Below are positions 27,560-35,763 of a DNA stretch of 64,000 bases, piece after piece. The stretch's first letter is position 1, and the number at the start of each line of letters is the position of its first letter. The notes under the pieces are model-generated. The model saw only the letters and a program-made list of their open reading frames with translations. It did not search any database and had not been told where the DNA came from. Both the position numbers and the translations under genes were made by a program. Source of the DNA: Tropicimonas sp033101155 (GTDB taxonomy: Bacteria > Pseudomonadota > Alphaproteobacteria > Rhodobacterales > Rhodobacteraceae); contig NZ_JAWMPX010000007.1 in assembly GCF_033101155.1 (NCBI RefSeq), positions 1 to 64,000 of the forward strand, written 5' to 3'.

Positions 27560-28747
27560 ATGAGGCTGGATATGGACGGACGCTTCCTGCTTCTCACCGG
27601 GGCGGCGCTGATTGGCGGGTCCTGGTTGATCGGGACAATGGGAACGGGCGACGAAACCGGGCCTGACCCGGTGGTGCAAGCCCATGCGGGCCTCGCGGCC
27701 GAACTGGCTGCGGCGGGCCGGGATCTCTCCGATCCCGGCGCTTACCTTGTCGCGATGAAGGAAGGCGTGTCTGTTGCGGGGCCGGTGGCGGCGACCGAAC
27801 ATGGCGCTCCGGCCTTTATCGAAGCGGTGGTTGCGGGCTATGCCCGTCCCGATCCGGCGGAGCTGCCGGGACGGGTTGGCGAGATCGCGGCGACGGACGG
27901 ATGCGCCCCGGCGCGCCCGGCTTCCGGCAGCCGGATTGCCCATGTCGAGTCCGGCTTGCCCGTCGCTTCGGTGTCCTTCCATGCCTGGCGCGCCGACGAA
28001 CTGGACCCCGCCGTGGCCGACCGGGTTGAGACGGTTTCGTTGGAGACGGGCGGCGTGCTCGACTTCCTTGCGGAGCTGGCCGGGACCGGGGGGGCAGCGC
28101 CGGAACCGACCGATCCCTGGCGCTACCGGTTGATGGATGTCGCCATTTCGGAGGCCGCTGCGCCGGTGCATCTCGTGCTGGAGGCCGGCTCGGAACGGGT
28201 CTTGTGGAACATCCATTCCAGCGCCGGGGTGGAACTCTCCGGTGTGACCCTGCTGGGGGGGACGCTTCCGGCCATTGCCAACCTGCCCAACGCCGTCCCG
28301 GTCGACATTCTGGACGCCACGGCGCTGGCCGAGTGTGGGCTCGTTCAAGCGCATGCCCCCCGCGCCAATGATCCGATCTTCGACCTGGTGGCCACAGGGA
28401 GGCTGCCGGTCGAGACCGCGCGCGGGCAGTTGCAGGCGCGTGCCGAGACCGCCGCCGCCTGGGACGCATGGTTCACGGCGCAGTTCGGGATTGGGGCGGA
28501 TGCGCTGAGGATCGGCCATGCGCAAGGTGGCCAGCTTGCGTTGGTCGGCCCGATCCCGGCGCAGCCCTTGCTTCGTGTGCCCTATCGCGGTTTGGCCGGG
28601 GCGCAGGTTGCCGTTCTCGCCGGCACCGCGACCCTGATCGCCATGCCCGAAGCGGCAGATGACGAGATGGGACAGCTTGTCGAGGACCTCGCCCGCGTGA
28701 CGAAGGCGGAGCAAGAGGCTGAACAGATCGCACAGGTGGTCGAATGA
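27560..28747 (+). CDS. Hypothetical envelope protein
   Basis: 395 residues. An N-terminal hydrophobic segment (about residues 7-25, FLLLTGAALIGGSWLIGTMG) can act as a signal anchor, and the rest is soluble and acidic. I do not recognise a family. A beta-rich middle (VHLVLEAGSERVLWNIHSSAGVELSGV) is reminiscent of ligand- or metal-binding immunoglobulin-like modules. An ATG four codons downstream at 27572 is an alternative start. It overlaps the following gene by ATGA, so the two products probably work together. It follows the SIMPL gene by 93 bases. Confidence 0.72.
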   Translation: MRLDMDGRFLLLTGAALIGGSWLIGTMGTGDETGPDPVVQAHAGLAAELAAAGRDLSDPGAYLVAMKEGVSVAGPVAATEHGAPAFIEAVVAGYARPDPAELPGRVGEIAATDGCAPARPASGSRIAHVESGLPVASVSFHAWRADELDPAVADRVETVSLETGGVLDFLAELAGTGGAAPEPTDPWRYRLMDVAISEAAAPVHLVLEAGSERVLWNIHSSAGVELSGVTLLGGTLPAIANLPNAVPVDILDATALAECGLVQAHAPRANDPIFDLVATGRLPVETARGQLQARAETAAAWDAWFTAQFGIGADALRIGHAQGGQLALVGPIPAQPLLRVPYRGLAGAQVAVLAGTATLIAMPEAADDEMGQLVEDLARVTKAEQEAEQIAQVVE

Positions 28748-29151
28748 TACAGCAATTCCTGAAACACGTTGCCCTGCGCGTGGCGCTGGTCCTGACCTGC
28801 CTCGGCATTGGCCTGCTTGGCTGGCCGGGCGATGTCGGGGCGCAGAATTTCGTCAAGGTCGGCAGCGAAGACGGATCCGGGGCGCGGCGGGTCCGGGTCG
28901 GCGAGGCGCCCTTGCCGACAGTTGCACCGGTCTCTGGCGTGTTGACGCCCGGCGCGTCCGAACGCGCGGAGGCTGACGGATCGGTGGTTGGGGATCCGGC
29001 TTTCGCACCGATCCTGGCTGCGATCCGGGCGCTGGCCGCGCCGTCGCGCGAGAGCGCCGAGGCCGATGCGCTGCGGGCCGAATTCGCGGCGCCCGCCGGG
29101 GAGCGGACGCCCTATGAGGCCGCCCATGCGGCTTGGCAGGCCGTGCGCTGA
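28744..29151 (+). CDS. Hypothetical secreted protein
   Basis: 135 residues. A signal peptide (ALRVALVLTCLGIGLLGWP...) ends near GAQN at residue 35, giving a periplasmic product of about 100 residues. The mature part is Ala/Pro/Glu-rich with a predicted helix at the C-terminus (FAPILAAIRALAAPSRESAEADALRAEF). No family was recognised. The start overlaps the stop of the preceding gene by four bases. It ends 16 bases before the convergent metY. Confidence 0.7.
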   Translation: MIQQFLKHVALRVALVLTCLGIGLLGWPGDVGAQNFVKVGSEDGSGARRVRVGEAPLPTVAPVSGVLTPGASERAEADGSVVGDPAFAPILAAIRALAAPSRESAEADALRAEFAAPAGERTPYEAAHAAWQAVR

Positions 29152-29167
29152 CGCACGGCCCCCCGGA

Positions 29168-30457
29168 TCAGGCGGTGGCCTTGGCCAATGCCTGGTCGAG
29201 ATCCGCAATCAGGTCATCGACATCCTCGATCCCGATGGAGACGCGGACCATGTTCGGCGCGGCACCGGCGGCTTCCTGCTGCTCGGGCGGCAGCTGGCGG
29301 TGCGTGGTCGAGGCCGGGTGGATGATCAGCGACCGGGTGTCGCCGAGATTGGCGACATGGCTGAAGAGCTCCAACGCGTCGACCAGCTTCACACAAGCCT
29401 CGTAGCCGCCCTTCACGCCAAAGGTGAAGAGCGCGCCAGCGCCCTTCGGGCAGACGCTCGCGATGCGTCCGTGATAGGGCGAGGAGGCGAGGCCGGGATA
29501 GGTGACCACATCGATGCGCGGGTCGTTTTCCAGCCAGGTGGCCAACTTGCCGGCATTTGCCACATGTCGCTCCATGCGCAGCGAGAGGGTTTCGATCCCC
29601 ATCAGCGTGTAATGTGCCGCTTGCGGGTTCATCGTCATGCCGAGATCGCGCAGCCCGATGGCGATGGAGTGGAACGTGTAAGCCATCGGCCCGAGCGCTT
29701 CGTGGAAGACCAGCCCGTGATAGGCCGGCTCCGGCGCGGAGAGCGAGGGGAACTTGTCGGAGGCCGACCAGTCGAACTTGCCCGAATCCACAACGCAGCC
29801 GCCGGTGACGGTGCCGTTGCCGGTGAGGTATTTGGTGGTGGAGTGCACGACCAGCGTCGCGCCGAGCGCAATCGGATTGCACAGGTAGGGCGTGGCGGTG
29901 GTGTTGTCGACGATGAGCGGCAGGCCGGCCTCGTCGGCCACGGCGGCCATGGCCGGCAGGTCGGTGATATAGCCGCCCGGATTGGCGATGCTCTCGCAGA
30001 AGATGGCGCGGGTGTCGTCGTCGATCGCCGCCTTGACGGCCTCGACGTCATCCATATCGACGAATTTCGCCGACCAGCCGAAGCGTTTGATCGTTTGCGA
30101 GAACTGCGTGATCGAGCCGCCATAAAGCCGGGTCGAGACGACCACGTTGCGCCCCGGCGCCATCAGCGGAAAGAGCGCCATGATCTGTGCAGCATGGCCA
30201 GAGGAACAGCAGACAGCGCCCGCGCCACCTTCGAGCGTGGCGATACGCTCGGCGAGGACGGACACTGTCGGGTTTGTAAGGCGGGAGTAGATATAGCCGA
30301 CTTCTTGCAGGTTGAAGAGGGCGGCGGCGTGATCAGCGTCGCGGAAGACATAGGCCGTCGTCTGGTAGATGGGGGTCTGGCGGGCGCCGGTGGCCGGGTC
30401 CGGATGGGCGCCGGCATGGATCTGCAGCGTGTCGAAGCCGAGTTGGCGGTCAGTCAT
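29168..30457 (-). CDS. metY: O-acetylhomoserine aminocarboxypropyltransferase / sulfhydrylase
   Basis: 429 residues, a PLP enzyme of the Cys/Met metabolism family. It forms homocysteine from O-acetylhomoserine and sulfide in the cytoplasm. The lysine that binds PLP lies in VVHSTTKYLTGNG near residue 210. The phosphate-binding region is CCSSGHAAQ, and Tyr in IYSRLTNPT is also conserved. The start at 30457 (MTDRQLGFDTLQIHAG) follows GGAGGAC; an open frame 23 codons longer is not needed. Its sulfide requirement fits the sulfur genes 15-25 kb away but does not show a direct link. Cystathionine gamma-synthase-like activity is an alternative for this family. Confidence 0.93.
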   Translation of the reverse strand: MTDRQLGFDTLQIHAGAHPDPATGARQTPIYQTTAYVFRDADHAAALFNLQEVGYIYSRLTNPTVSVLAERIATLEGGAGAVCCSSGHAAQIMALFPLMAPGRNVVVSTRLYGGSITQFSQTIKRFGWSAKFVDMDDVEAVKAAIDDDTRAIFCESIANPGGYITDLPAMAAVADEAGLPLIVDNTTATPYLCNPIALGATLVVHSTTKYLTGNGTVTGGCVVDSGKFDWSASDKFPSLSAPEPAYHGLVFHEALGPMAYTFHSIAIGLRDLGMTMNPQAAHYTLMGIETLSLRMERHVANAGKLATWLENDPRIDVVTYPGLASSPYHGRIASVCPKGAGALFTFGVKGGYEACVKLVDALELFSHVANLGDTRSLIIHPASTTHRQLPPEQQEAAGAAPNMVRVSIGIEDVDDLIADLDQALAKATA

Positions 30458-30977
30458 GGGGGTCCTCCCTGAAGGGTCGCGCGGTGTTGTGGCGCGGAGC
30501 CTATGGGAAGGGCGCGCGGGCGGCAATGGCTTCCGCGCGCAAACGGAGCGGGTGAGTCGTCGAGCATCGGGCGGGGTGTTTGGCGCCCGCGAGCCCTGAG
30601 CGGTTTGGAATTCGGGATTGCGGGTTTGGCAGGGCTTGGTTCATTGCGAGGGGAAGATTATGCTTGAAGTATGGTCCGCAGTCACTTGAATTTAATAAGT
30701 TAATGTATTTTTCCGTTCGGAGTTTTCTGTCTGGACCCGTTTCGACTTTCTTGCAGTCCGTCGTGTGGACCCCCTTGCGGACTGGAACAAGCTGGGTCAG
30801 CCTTTCCCGTATTCCGCCGGGCCAATCGCCCGGCGCCGTCGTTTCCAGCGCCACTTCGCGAGCGCTTCCATTGATCCGCCGCATGAAGAGTGCTGCGAGG
30901 CTGAAGCCCGGTCCACACGCCGGGTGAGTGGCCGGACCCTTTGGCCCGACTGCCCGTTGCACCAACCGGGGAAGACA
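30458..30977. other. 520-base divergent intergenic region (metY / CBS gene)
   Basis: No gene is supported here. The segment 30650-30735 is strikingly A+T-rich (for example TGAATTTAATAAGTTAATG) next to G+C-rich flanks, and probably holds the promoters. It also contains the palindromic ACTT-N9-AAGT (30683-30699). No riboswitch or known operator was recognised. Confidence 0.4.
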
Positions 30978-31424
30978 ATGTCTGTTCAGAGTATCGAGAA
31001 TTACGAGGCCGGAATCCGGGCTTGCTGCATGCCGGAAACGCCCCTGCTATCTGCGGCCCAACGCATCGCGGCGCTTGATGTGAACGCGCTGGCCGTGCTG
31101 GACCGCAGCGGCGCGGTGGCCGGCATCCTTACGGATCACGACATCATACGGCAACTCGTGAAGAGCGAGGGACGCCTTGACGATGTGAGCGTCGGCGACT
31201 GCATGAGCACGCCCGTGATCACCTGCGAGATCAACACATCGCTCGGCGAGGCCCTCCGGCTGATGGGCCAGAATGGGATCCGGCATCTCATCGTCACGCG
31301 CGCGGCCGCGTTCGTGCGGATCTTTTCCCTCAAGGACCTGTTGGAGAAGATCCATCAGGACGATGTTCTCGAGGCCGAAATCCTGCGGGAGCTGGCGATC
31401 GGCCGCTCCGTGCCGGGCGTCTGA
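30978..31424 (+). CDS. CBS-domain protein
   Basis: 148 residues made of two CBS motifs, a Bateman module: PLLSAAQRIAALDVNALAVLDRSG...GILTDHDIIRQL (residues about 20-60) and VGDCMSTPVITCEINTSLGEAL...GIRHLIV (about 70-112). Such modules bind adenine nucleotides and sense cellular energy. Only 21 bases separate it from the TrkH gene, so it may be a free-standing regulator of that potassium transporter; this is inferred. The ATG at 30978 is preceded by GGGGAAGAC. Confidence 0.85.
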   Translation: MSVQSIENYEAGIRACCMPETPLLSAAQRIAALDVNALAVLDRSGAVAGILTDHDIIRQLVKSEGRLDDVSVGDCMSTPVITCEINTSLGEALRLMGQNGIRHLIVTRAAAFVRIFSLKDLLEKIHQDDVLEAEILRELAIGRSVPGV

Positions 31425-31445
31425 CCGCGGGCGACGGAGAAGGGT

Positions 31446-32891
31446 ATGGACCTCCGACCGGTCGCGAATGCCGTGGGGTGGCTCTCCGCTGTGATGGGGG
31501 GGCTGATGCTCCTCTGTGGCGGGCTCGACGCGGCCACTGGCGGGCAGCCGGGCACTGTTTTCGTCGCTGATGGCATGGCGGTGCTGGCGCTGTCGTTCTG
31601 CCTGGTGCTGGCGACGCGCGGGGCGGGGATGCATTTCCTCGATCGCCGCCAGGCCTTCGTGTTGACGACGCTGGTCTGGAGCGTGCTGCCAGCCGTGGGT
31701 GCGGTGCCTTTCGTGCTCGGCGCGCCCCACGCCACACCGGTGGATGCCTATTTCGAGGCAATGTCCGGCATGACCACGACCGGTTCGACCGTCTTTCACC
31801 ATCTCGAAGAGCTGCCCGCCGGGGTACTGCTCTGGCGTGGCATACTTCAATGGTTGGGCGGGTTGGGGATCGTCATCGTGGCGATGATTTTCCTGCCGGC
31901 GATGCGGGTTGGCGGCATGCAGTTCTTCCTGACCGAGGGGTTCGACACGCTGGGAAAGATCCTGCCGCGCGCGCTTGATATCGCCAAGTCCCTGCTCGGG
32001 ATCTACGTGTTGCTGACGCTGACCTGCGGTCTGGCCTATTCGGGCTTCGGGATGGGGCCGTTGGACGCGCTGGTCCATGCGATGACGACGATCTCGACGG
32101 GCGGGTTTTCCACCTCGGACGCCTCCTTTGCCCGTTTCACCGGGCCGTTGGAATATGTCTCGGCGCTGTTCATGGTGCTGGCGAGCCTGCCGCTGGTCCG
32201 GTTCGTGCAGCTGCTTGGCGGGCGCCCGGGGGCACTGTTCCGCGATGTTCAGGTCCGCGCCTATCTGCGCTGGCTGCTGCTGGCCAGCGGTGCCGTGGCC
32301 GGCTGGCGGCTCTATCTGGGGCAGGGGGAGCTGTCCGACATCCTGCGCGAGACGCTGTTCAACGTGGTCACGCTCTTTTCCGGGACGGGCTATGCCAGCG
32401 AGGACATCACCCGCTGGGGCAGTTTCGCGCTCTGCGTGGTGATCATCGTGGGGCTGATCGGCGGCTGTACCGGTTCGACGGCCTGTTCGGTGAAGATTTT
32501 CCGCTGGCTGATCGTCTGGGAGAGCCTCAAGCACCATATCCGGCGCATGTATTCACCCAATCTTGTCGACACGGCGCGGCTTGGCGGGCGGCCGCTGGAG
32601 CGTGACGTGATCGATTCCGTTATCGCCTTTTTCACACTCTTCCTGCTGACGCTGGGCGGCGCCTCGGTGGCCATCGCGTTGACCGGGCTGAGCTTCGAGA
32701 CCTCGGTCACCGCGGCCTGGACCTCGGTGGCCAATATCGGCCCGGCCTTTGGCGACGCGGTGGGGGCGTCGGGCTCGATGGAGGCCTTCCCGGCCACGGC
32801 CAAGTGGATCATGATCGTTGCCATGCTGGCCGGGCGGCTGGAGATCCTGTCCTTCTACGTGCTCTTGACGCGGCGATTCTGGACCGGGTGA
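31446..32891 (+). CDS. trkH: TrkH family potassium uptake protein
   Basis: 481 residues with about eight to ten membrane helices in the inner membrane. The four-fold MPM repeat with pore loops is visible: EAMSGMTTTGSTVF (near 103-116), MTTISTGGFST (about 217), and GSTACSVKIFRW with FSGTGYASEDI. TrkH moves K+ and needs a TrkA RCK subunit, which is not in the window. The CBS gene 21 bases upstream is a candidate regulator. It ends 24 bases before the convergent protease gene. Confidence 0.92.
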   Translation: MDLRPVANAVGWLSAVMGGLMLLCGGLDAATGGQPGTVFVADGMAVLALSFCLVLATRGAGMHFLDRRQAFVLTTLVWSVLPAVGAVPFVLGAPHATPVDAYFEAMSGMTTTGSTVFHHLEELPAGVLLWRGILQWLGGLGIVIVAMIFLPAMRVGGMQFFLTEGFDTLGKILPRALDIAKSLLGIYVLLTLTCGLAYSGFGMGPLDALVHAMTTISTGGFSTSDASFARFTGPLEYVSALFMVLASLPLVRFVQLLGGRPGALFRDVQVRAYLRWLLLASGAVAGWRLYLGQGELSDILRETLFNVVTLFSGTGYASEDITRWGSFALCVVIIVGLIGGCTGSTACSVKIFRWLIVWESLKHHIRRMYSPNLVDTARLGGRPLERDVIDSVIAFFTLFLLTLGGASVAIALTGLSFETSVTAAWTSVANIGPAFGDAVGASGSMEAFPATAKWIMIVAMLAGRLEILSFYVLLTRRFWTG

Positions 32892-32915
32892 GGCCGGGTG
32901 GCGCTGGCCAGACGC

Positions 32916-33497
32916 TCACCGCGTCAGCATCATCCGGCCATTGCCGAAACTGACTTCGGAGAAGCGGTTGAGATAGGACATGCCCAGCAGCGAGCCCGCC
33001 ATCTCGCCGCCATTGACCAGCGCCGGCACGCGGGTATCGGTCACGCCGCCAAGCTCGACCTCGTCAAGCCGGACCTGCGCCGTGCGCACGGTCCCGTTGG
33101 CGGTATTGGCCATTCCGAGGAAGGGCAGCCCGTCCAGCTCGATCCCGGCGCGGGCGGCATCGGCGCGGGTCAGGACAATGTCGGAGGCGCCGGTATCGAC
33201 GACGAATTGCACCGGCGTGTCATTGATGGTGAGCACCATGTGGTAATGCCCGTCGCGTGCCAGCGGGACCTCGATCCGTTCGCCCTCGGCAAGCACGCTC
33301 TGGCGCGGCAGGACGGTGCCGCGGATATCGTCCCAGAGCCCGTAGGCCACGAGCACACCAAGGAAAATCAGCACCCACAGCGCGCCGTGGCGCAGGGAGC
33401 GCCCGATATTCTTCCGCGCCGAGACGAGCAGGTAGCTGCCGATCAGCAGGCCGAGCAGCGTCAGATAGATCAGCGAAGCGGTCTGGTCGCCCGTCAT
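32916..33497 (-). CDS. Retropepsin-like aspartic protease (clan AA), membrane-anchored
   Basis: 193 residues. Two N-terminal membrane helices (about 7-24 and 38-56) anchor a single retropepsin domain. The active-site motif FVVDTGASDIVLT is at about 105-117 and the second conserved region is AGSLLGMSYLNRF, as in the TIGR02281 family. Retropepsins dimerise around two such Asp residues. In bacteria this type is a periplasmic protease with unclear substrates. The start at 33497 (MTGDQTASLIY) has AAGGGAACC upstream. It precedes marC in reverse order but the two run on the same strand. Confidence 0.88.
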   Translation of the reverse strand: MTGDQTASLIYLTLLGLLIGSYLLVSARKNIGRSLRHGALWVLIFLGVLVAYGLWDDIRGTVLPRQSVLAEGERIEVPLARDGHYHMVLTINDTPVQFVVDTGASDIVLTRADAARAGIELDGLPFLGMANTANGTVRTAQVRLDEVELGGVTDTRVPALVNGGEMAGSLLGMSYLNRFSEVSFGNGRMMLTR

Positions 33498-33571
33498 GCA
33501 AGGTTCCCTTTCAGTCCTGTTCCCCAATCATGTAGGGGGCGGGCGGCGGGACTGCCAGCCCGGACAGCGCA

Positions 33572-34192
33572 TCAGCCCGGCAACATGCCGGCACCGTGAA
33601 GCCCGTCGAGCACGAATTGCACGGCTAGCGCAGCCAGCAACATGCCGAGGAGCCGCGTCGCCACGACCGTTCCCGTTCGCCCGAGCGCGCGCTCCAGCAG
33701 GCCTGCGCTGCGGAACATGATCGCCACGACCGCCAACACCAGCGCCATGGCGACGAACACGCCGGACGCCTCAAGCGGACCGTCCGTCTGCCCGACCAGG
33801 AGGATCATCGTGGTGATTGCGCCGGGACCGGCCAATAGCGGAATGGCGAGCGGGAAGACCGATGGGTCGGGGCGTTCTTCCTCCTCGGCGGTGGAGTCGC
33901 GCCGCTTGGTGCGGCGTTCGAAGAGCATGTCCAGCGCGGTCAGGAAGAGCAGCACGCCCCCGGCGATGCGGAACGCGGGCATGGAGATGCCAACGAAGTT
34001 CAGCACCGCCTCGCCAAGCAGCCCGAAGAGCATCAGCAGCCCGAATCCGATGAGCACTGCGCGCCGCCCGATGGCGCTCCGCTCCGCCTTGTCGCTGCCA
34101 TGGGTCAGCGCCAGAAAGACCGGCGCGAGCCCGATCGGGTCAATGATGACGAAAAGCGCCACGAAGGCGCTGATATAGAAAGTCATGTCCAT
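33572..34192 (-). CDS. MarC family integral membrane protein
   Basis: 206 residues with six predicted helices. The N-terminus FYISAFVALFVIIDPIGLAPVFLAL is characteristic of MarC/SNARE-associated YchE-type proteins, and the linker is RRTKRRDSTAEEEERPDPSVFPLAIPLLAGPGAI. The family was once linked to multiple antibiotic resistance, but that was not borne out and the function remains unknown. The ATG at 34192 has GAGGG upstream on its strand. Confidence 0.88.
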   Translation of the reverse strand: MDMTFYISAFVALFVIIDPIGLAPVFLALTHGSDKAERSAIGRRAVLIGFGLLMLFGLLGEAVLNFVGISMPAFRIAGGVLLFLTALDMLFERRTKRRDSTAEEEERPDPSVFPLAIPLLAGPGAITTMILLVGQTDGPLEASGVFVAMALVLAVVAIMFRSAGLLERALGRTGTVVATRLLGMLLAALAVQFVLDGLHGAGMLPG

Positions 34193-34318
34193 CAGAGGGA
34201 TGTGCGCCGATTCGTGGCTTGGGTCAAACCGCGTCGTGGAGGCAGGCGGTGAAGGAGAGCTTGCGCAAGATCAGGCACAGCTCTCCTGCCCGGTTTCAAC
34301 GCCGAGGGGGGCTGTTGC

Positions 34319-35086
34319 TTAGAAGTAGACCGCCCGGAAGGTTGCCAGCGTTCCGCCGGCGGGATCAAGCAACTCCATGCTTTCGCCGGAAATGCCAAAG
34401 CCCGCAGCCGTCCCCAGCGTCTCGACCAGATCCTGTTCGAACCGGTCAAAGGGCGGAATACAGGCCATCATCGTCATCGGGCCCGGCGTGAAGCCGAGAT
34501 CGGCCCCGGTGATGTCATAGCCGCCATTGATCTGGTTGCAGCCGACCGTGGCGCTGAAATTCCCGTCATTGCGCAGGATCAGGTGCGCTTCCCGACCCTC
34601 CTTGGCAACCGGCACCGCTTCGCCCTTCAGCGTCAGCAGCTTCCAGTAGGTATTTACCATCGGCGAATCCGGTTTCGCCGCCTGATCGCTCTCGGAGACC
34701 ATCTTCATTACCATCTCCACGCTGTCGCCGGCCCCGCGGGTCAGCACCGGATAGGCCTGGTCCGTGGTCATCAGCAGCTTGCCGTCCTGATGCATCGTGG
34801 CCCGCATGGAATAGCTGTGCGCGGGATCGATGGTTTCGGGATCAAAGTCGAAGGCGAAGGCATAGGGCGGATTGCCCGGGCTTGCGATCGTCTGATGTGC
34901 GATCACCTCCGCAGGCGCATCGGCGCGCGAGACGTCCTGCACCTCGACGGTCAGGACCGCATCCGGCGGCATGGCGATGCGCTGCAGGTAGGTAACCGTG
35001 CCCGAGAGCGTGTCGGCCGCGGCGAGGGCCGGGGCGATCAGCCCCGACAGGGCAATGGCAAGGACCGCAATGTGTTTCTGACGCAT
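34319..35086 (-). CDS. YbaY-type plus META domain secreted protein
   Basis: 255 residues. A signal peptide ends near ALAAADT at residue 23. Residues 25-130 form a YbaY/type III secretion chaperone-like beta domain (LSGTVTYLQRIAMPPDAVLTVEVQDVSRADAPA). Residues about 145-250 form a META domain: TYWKLLTLKGEAVPV...GCNQINGGYDITGADLGFTPGPMTMMACI. Both occur in heat-stress lipoproteins such as HslJ. The two-domain fusion is found in some alphaproteobacteria. The start at 35086 (MRQKHIAVLAI) gives a signal peptide; a frame 21 codons longer has no ribosome-binding site. Confidence 0.83.
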   Translation of the reverse strand: MRQKHIAVLAIALSGLIAPALAAADTLSGTVTYLQRIAMPPDAVLTVEVQDVSRADAPAEVIAHQTIASPGNPPYAFAFDFDPETIDPAHSYSMRATMHQDGKLLMTTDQAYPVLTRGAGDSVEMVMKMVSESDQAAKPDSPMVNTYWKLLTLKGEAVPVAKEGREAHLILRNDGNFSATVGCNQINGGYDITGADLGFTPGPMTMMACIPPFDRFEQDLVETLGTAAGFGISGESMELLDPAGGTLATFRAVYF

Positions 35087-35194
35087 TTCTTTCTCCAATG
35101 GCTGAACGGGCCGACGCAATGGGGATGCGGCAGCGCCCGGAAAGGGCACAGCCGTTGCGGCGAAACGATGTCGGAGTGGCAGATGGGGGCCGGA

Positions 35195-35635
35195 TCAGGC
35201 CGGTTCAAGCTCCAGCAATGTCCGCAGGCCCGAATTGTCATCCACCAGATCGGCCAAGGTCACCTTGTCCAACGCGCCGTAAAACGCTTCCAGCGCGACC
35301 GAGAGCTGGCCCCGCAGGCGACAGGAGGCGGTGAGTGGGCAATGGTTGTCCGAGCCCGCGAAGCATTCCGCAAAGGGCACATTGGCCTCGAAGACGCGGA
35401 AGACCTGACCGACCGACAGCGCTTCCGGGGCGACCTTCAGGCGGATGCCGCCATTGCGGCCGCGTGCGGTCTCGATGAAGCCGGTCTGGCCGAGCATGTT
35501 GATGACGACGCCGAGATGGTTCTCCGAGGAATTGCAGGATTCGGCGATCTCGGCCTTGCGCACGGTGCGGTCAGCATTGATCGCGCAGAACATGAGCGCG
35601 CGCATGGCGAGATTGGTGCGTACGGTCAGACGCAT
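35195..35635 (-). CDS. Rrf2 family iron-sulfur regulator, NsrR/RirA-like
   Basis: 146 residues. The N-terminal winged helix MRLTVRTNLAMRALMFCAINAD and the conserved helix SENHLGVVINMLGQTGFI define Rrf2. Three cysteines, Cys91, Cys99 and Cys105 (C-x7-C-x5-C), match the cluster ligands reported for RirA. The C-terminus (ALDKVTLADLVDDNSGL) resembles NsrR, the nitric oxide sensor. It is divergent from cydDC, and two NsrR-like half-sites lie in the gap, so it probably controls cytochrome bd production in response to NO, iron or oxygen. A fourth start codon is five codons upstream. The choice between NsrR and RirA is open. Confidence 0.85.
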   Translation of the reverse strand: MRLTVRTNLAMRALMFCAINADRTVRKAEIAESCNSSENHLGVVINMLGQTGFIETARGRNGGIRLKVAPEALSVGQVFRVFEANVPFAECFAGSDNHCPLTASCRLRGQLSVALEAFYGALDKVTLADLVDDNSGLRTLLELEPA

Positions 35636-35693
35636 GATTCGGCGCATCCTTTCGAATATCTGGCGTTCAAGGCTGGAGAGGCCCGCGGTCAAT

Positions 35694-35707
35694 TTGAATC
35701 AGATCAC
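35694..35707. promoter_or_regulatory. FNR/FnrL-type box upstream of cydD
   Basis: TTGAA-TCAG-ATCAC agrees with the FNR consensus TTGAT-N4-ATCAA at eight of ten positions. It lies in the 128-base gap between the Rrf2 regulator and cydD. It is weaker than the site at 39142. Confidence 0.4.
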
Positions 35708-35730
35708 AAACAGGCCGCGGTATCCAGTTT

Positions 35731-35750
35731 AAATGCATCAAAAATGTATC
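35731..35750. promoter_or_regulatory. Tandem NsrR-like half-sites in front of cydD
   Basis: AAATGCATC and AAATGTATC occur as direct repeats with start-to-start spacing of 11 bases, about one DNA helical turn. AAATGCAT is the half-site of NsrR operators. The site is 13 bases upstream of the cydD start codon and would block its transcription. Binding by the divergent Rrf2 protein is inferred. Confidence 0.45.
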
Positions 35751-35763
35751 TATGGGAGGGTGC

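Noticed and set aside
30501..30965. 154-residue minus-strand frame upstream of metY
   Set aside because: It crosses the A+T-rich promoter region, has no family resemblance and no plausible ribosome-binding site.
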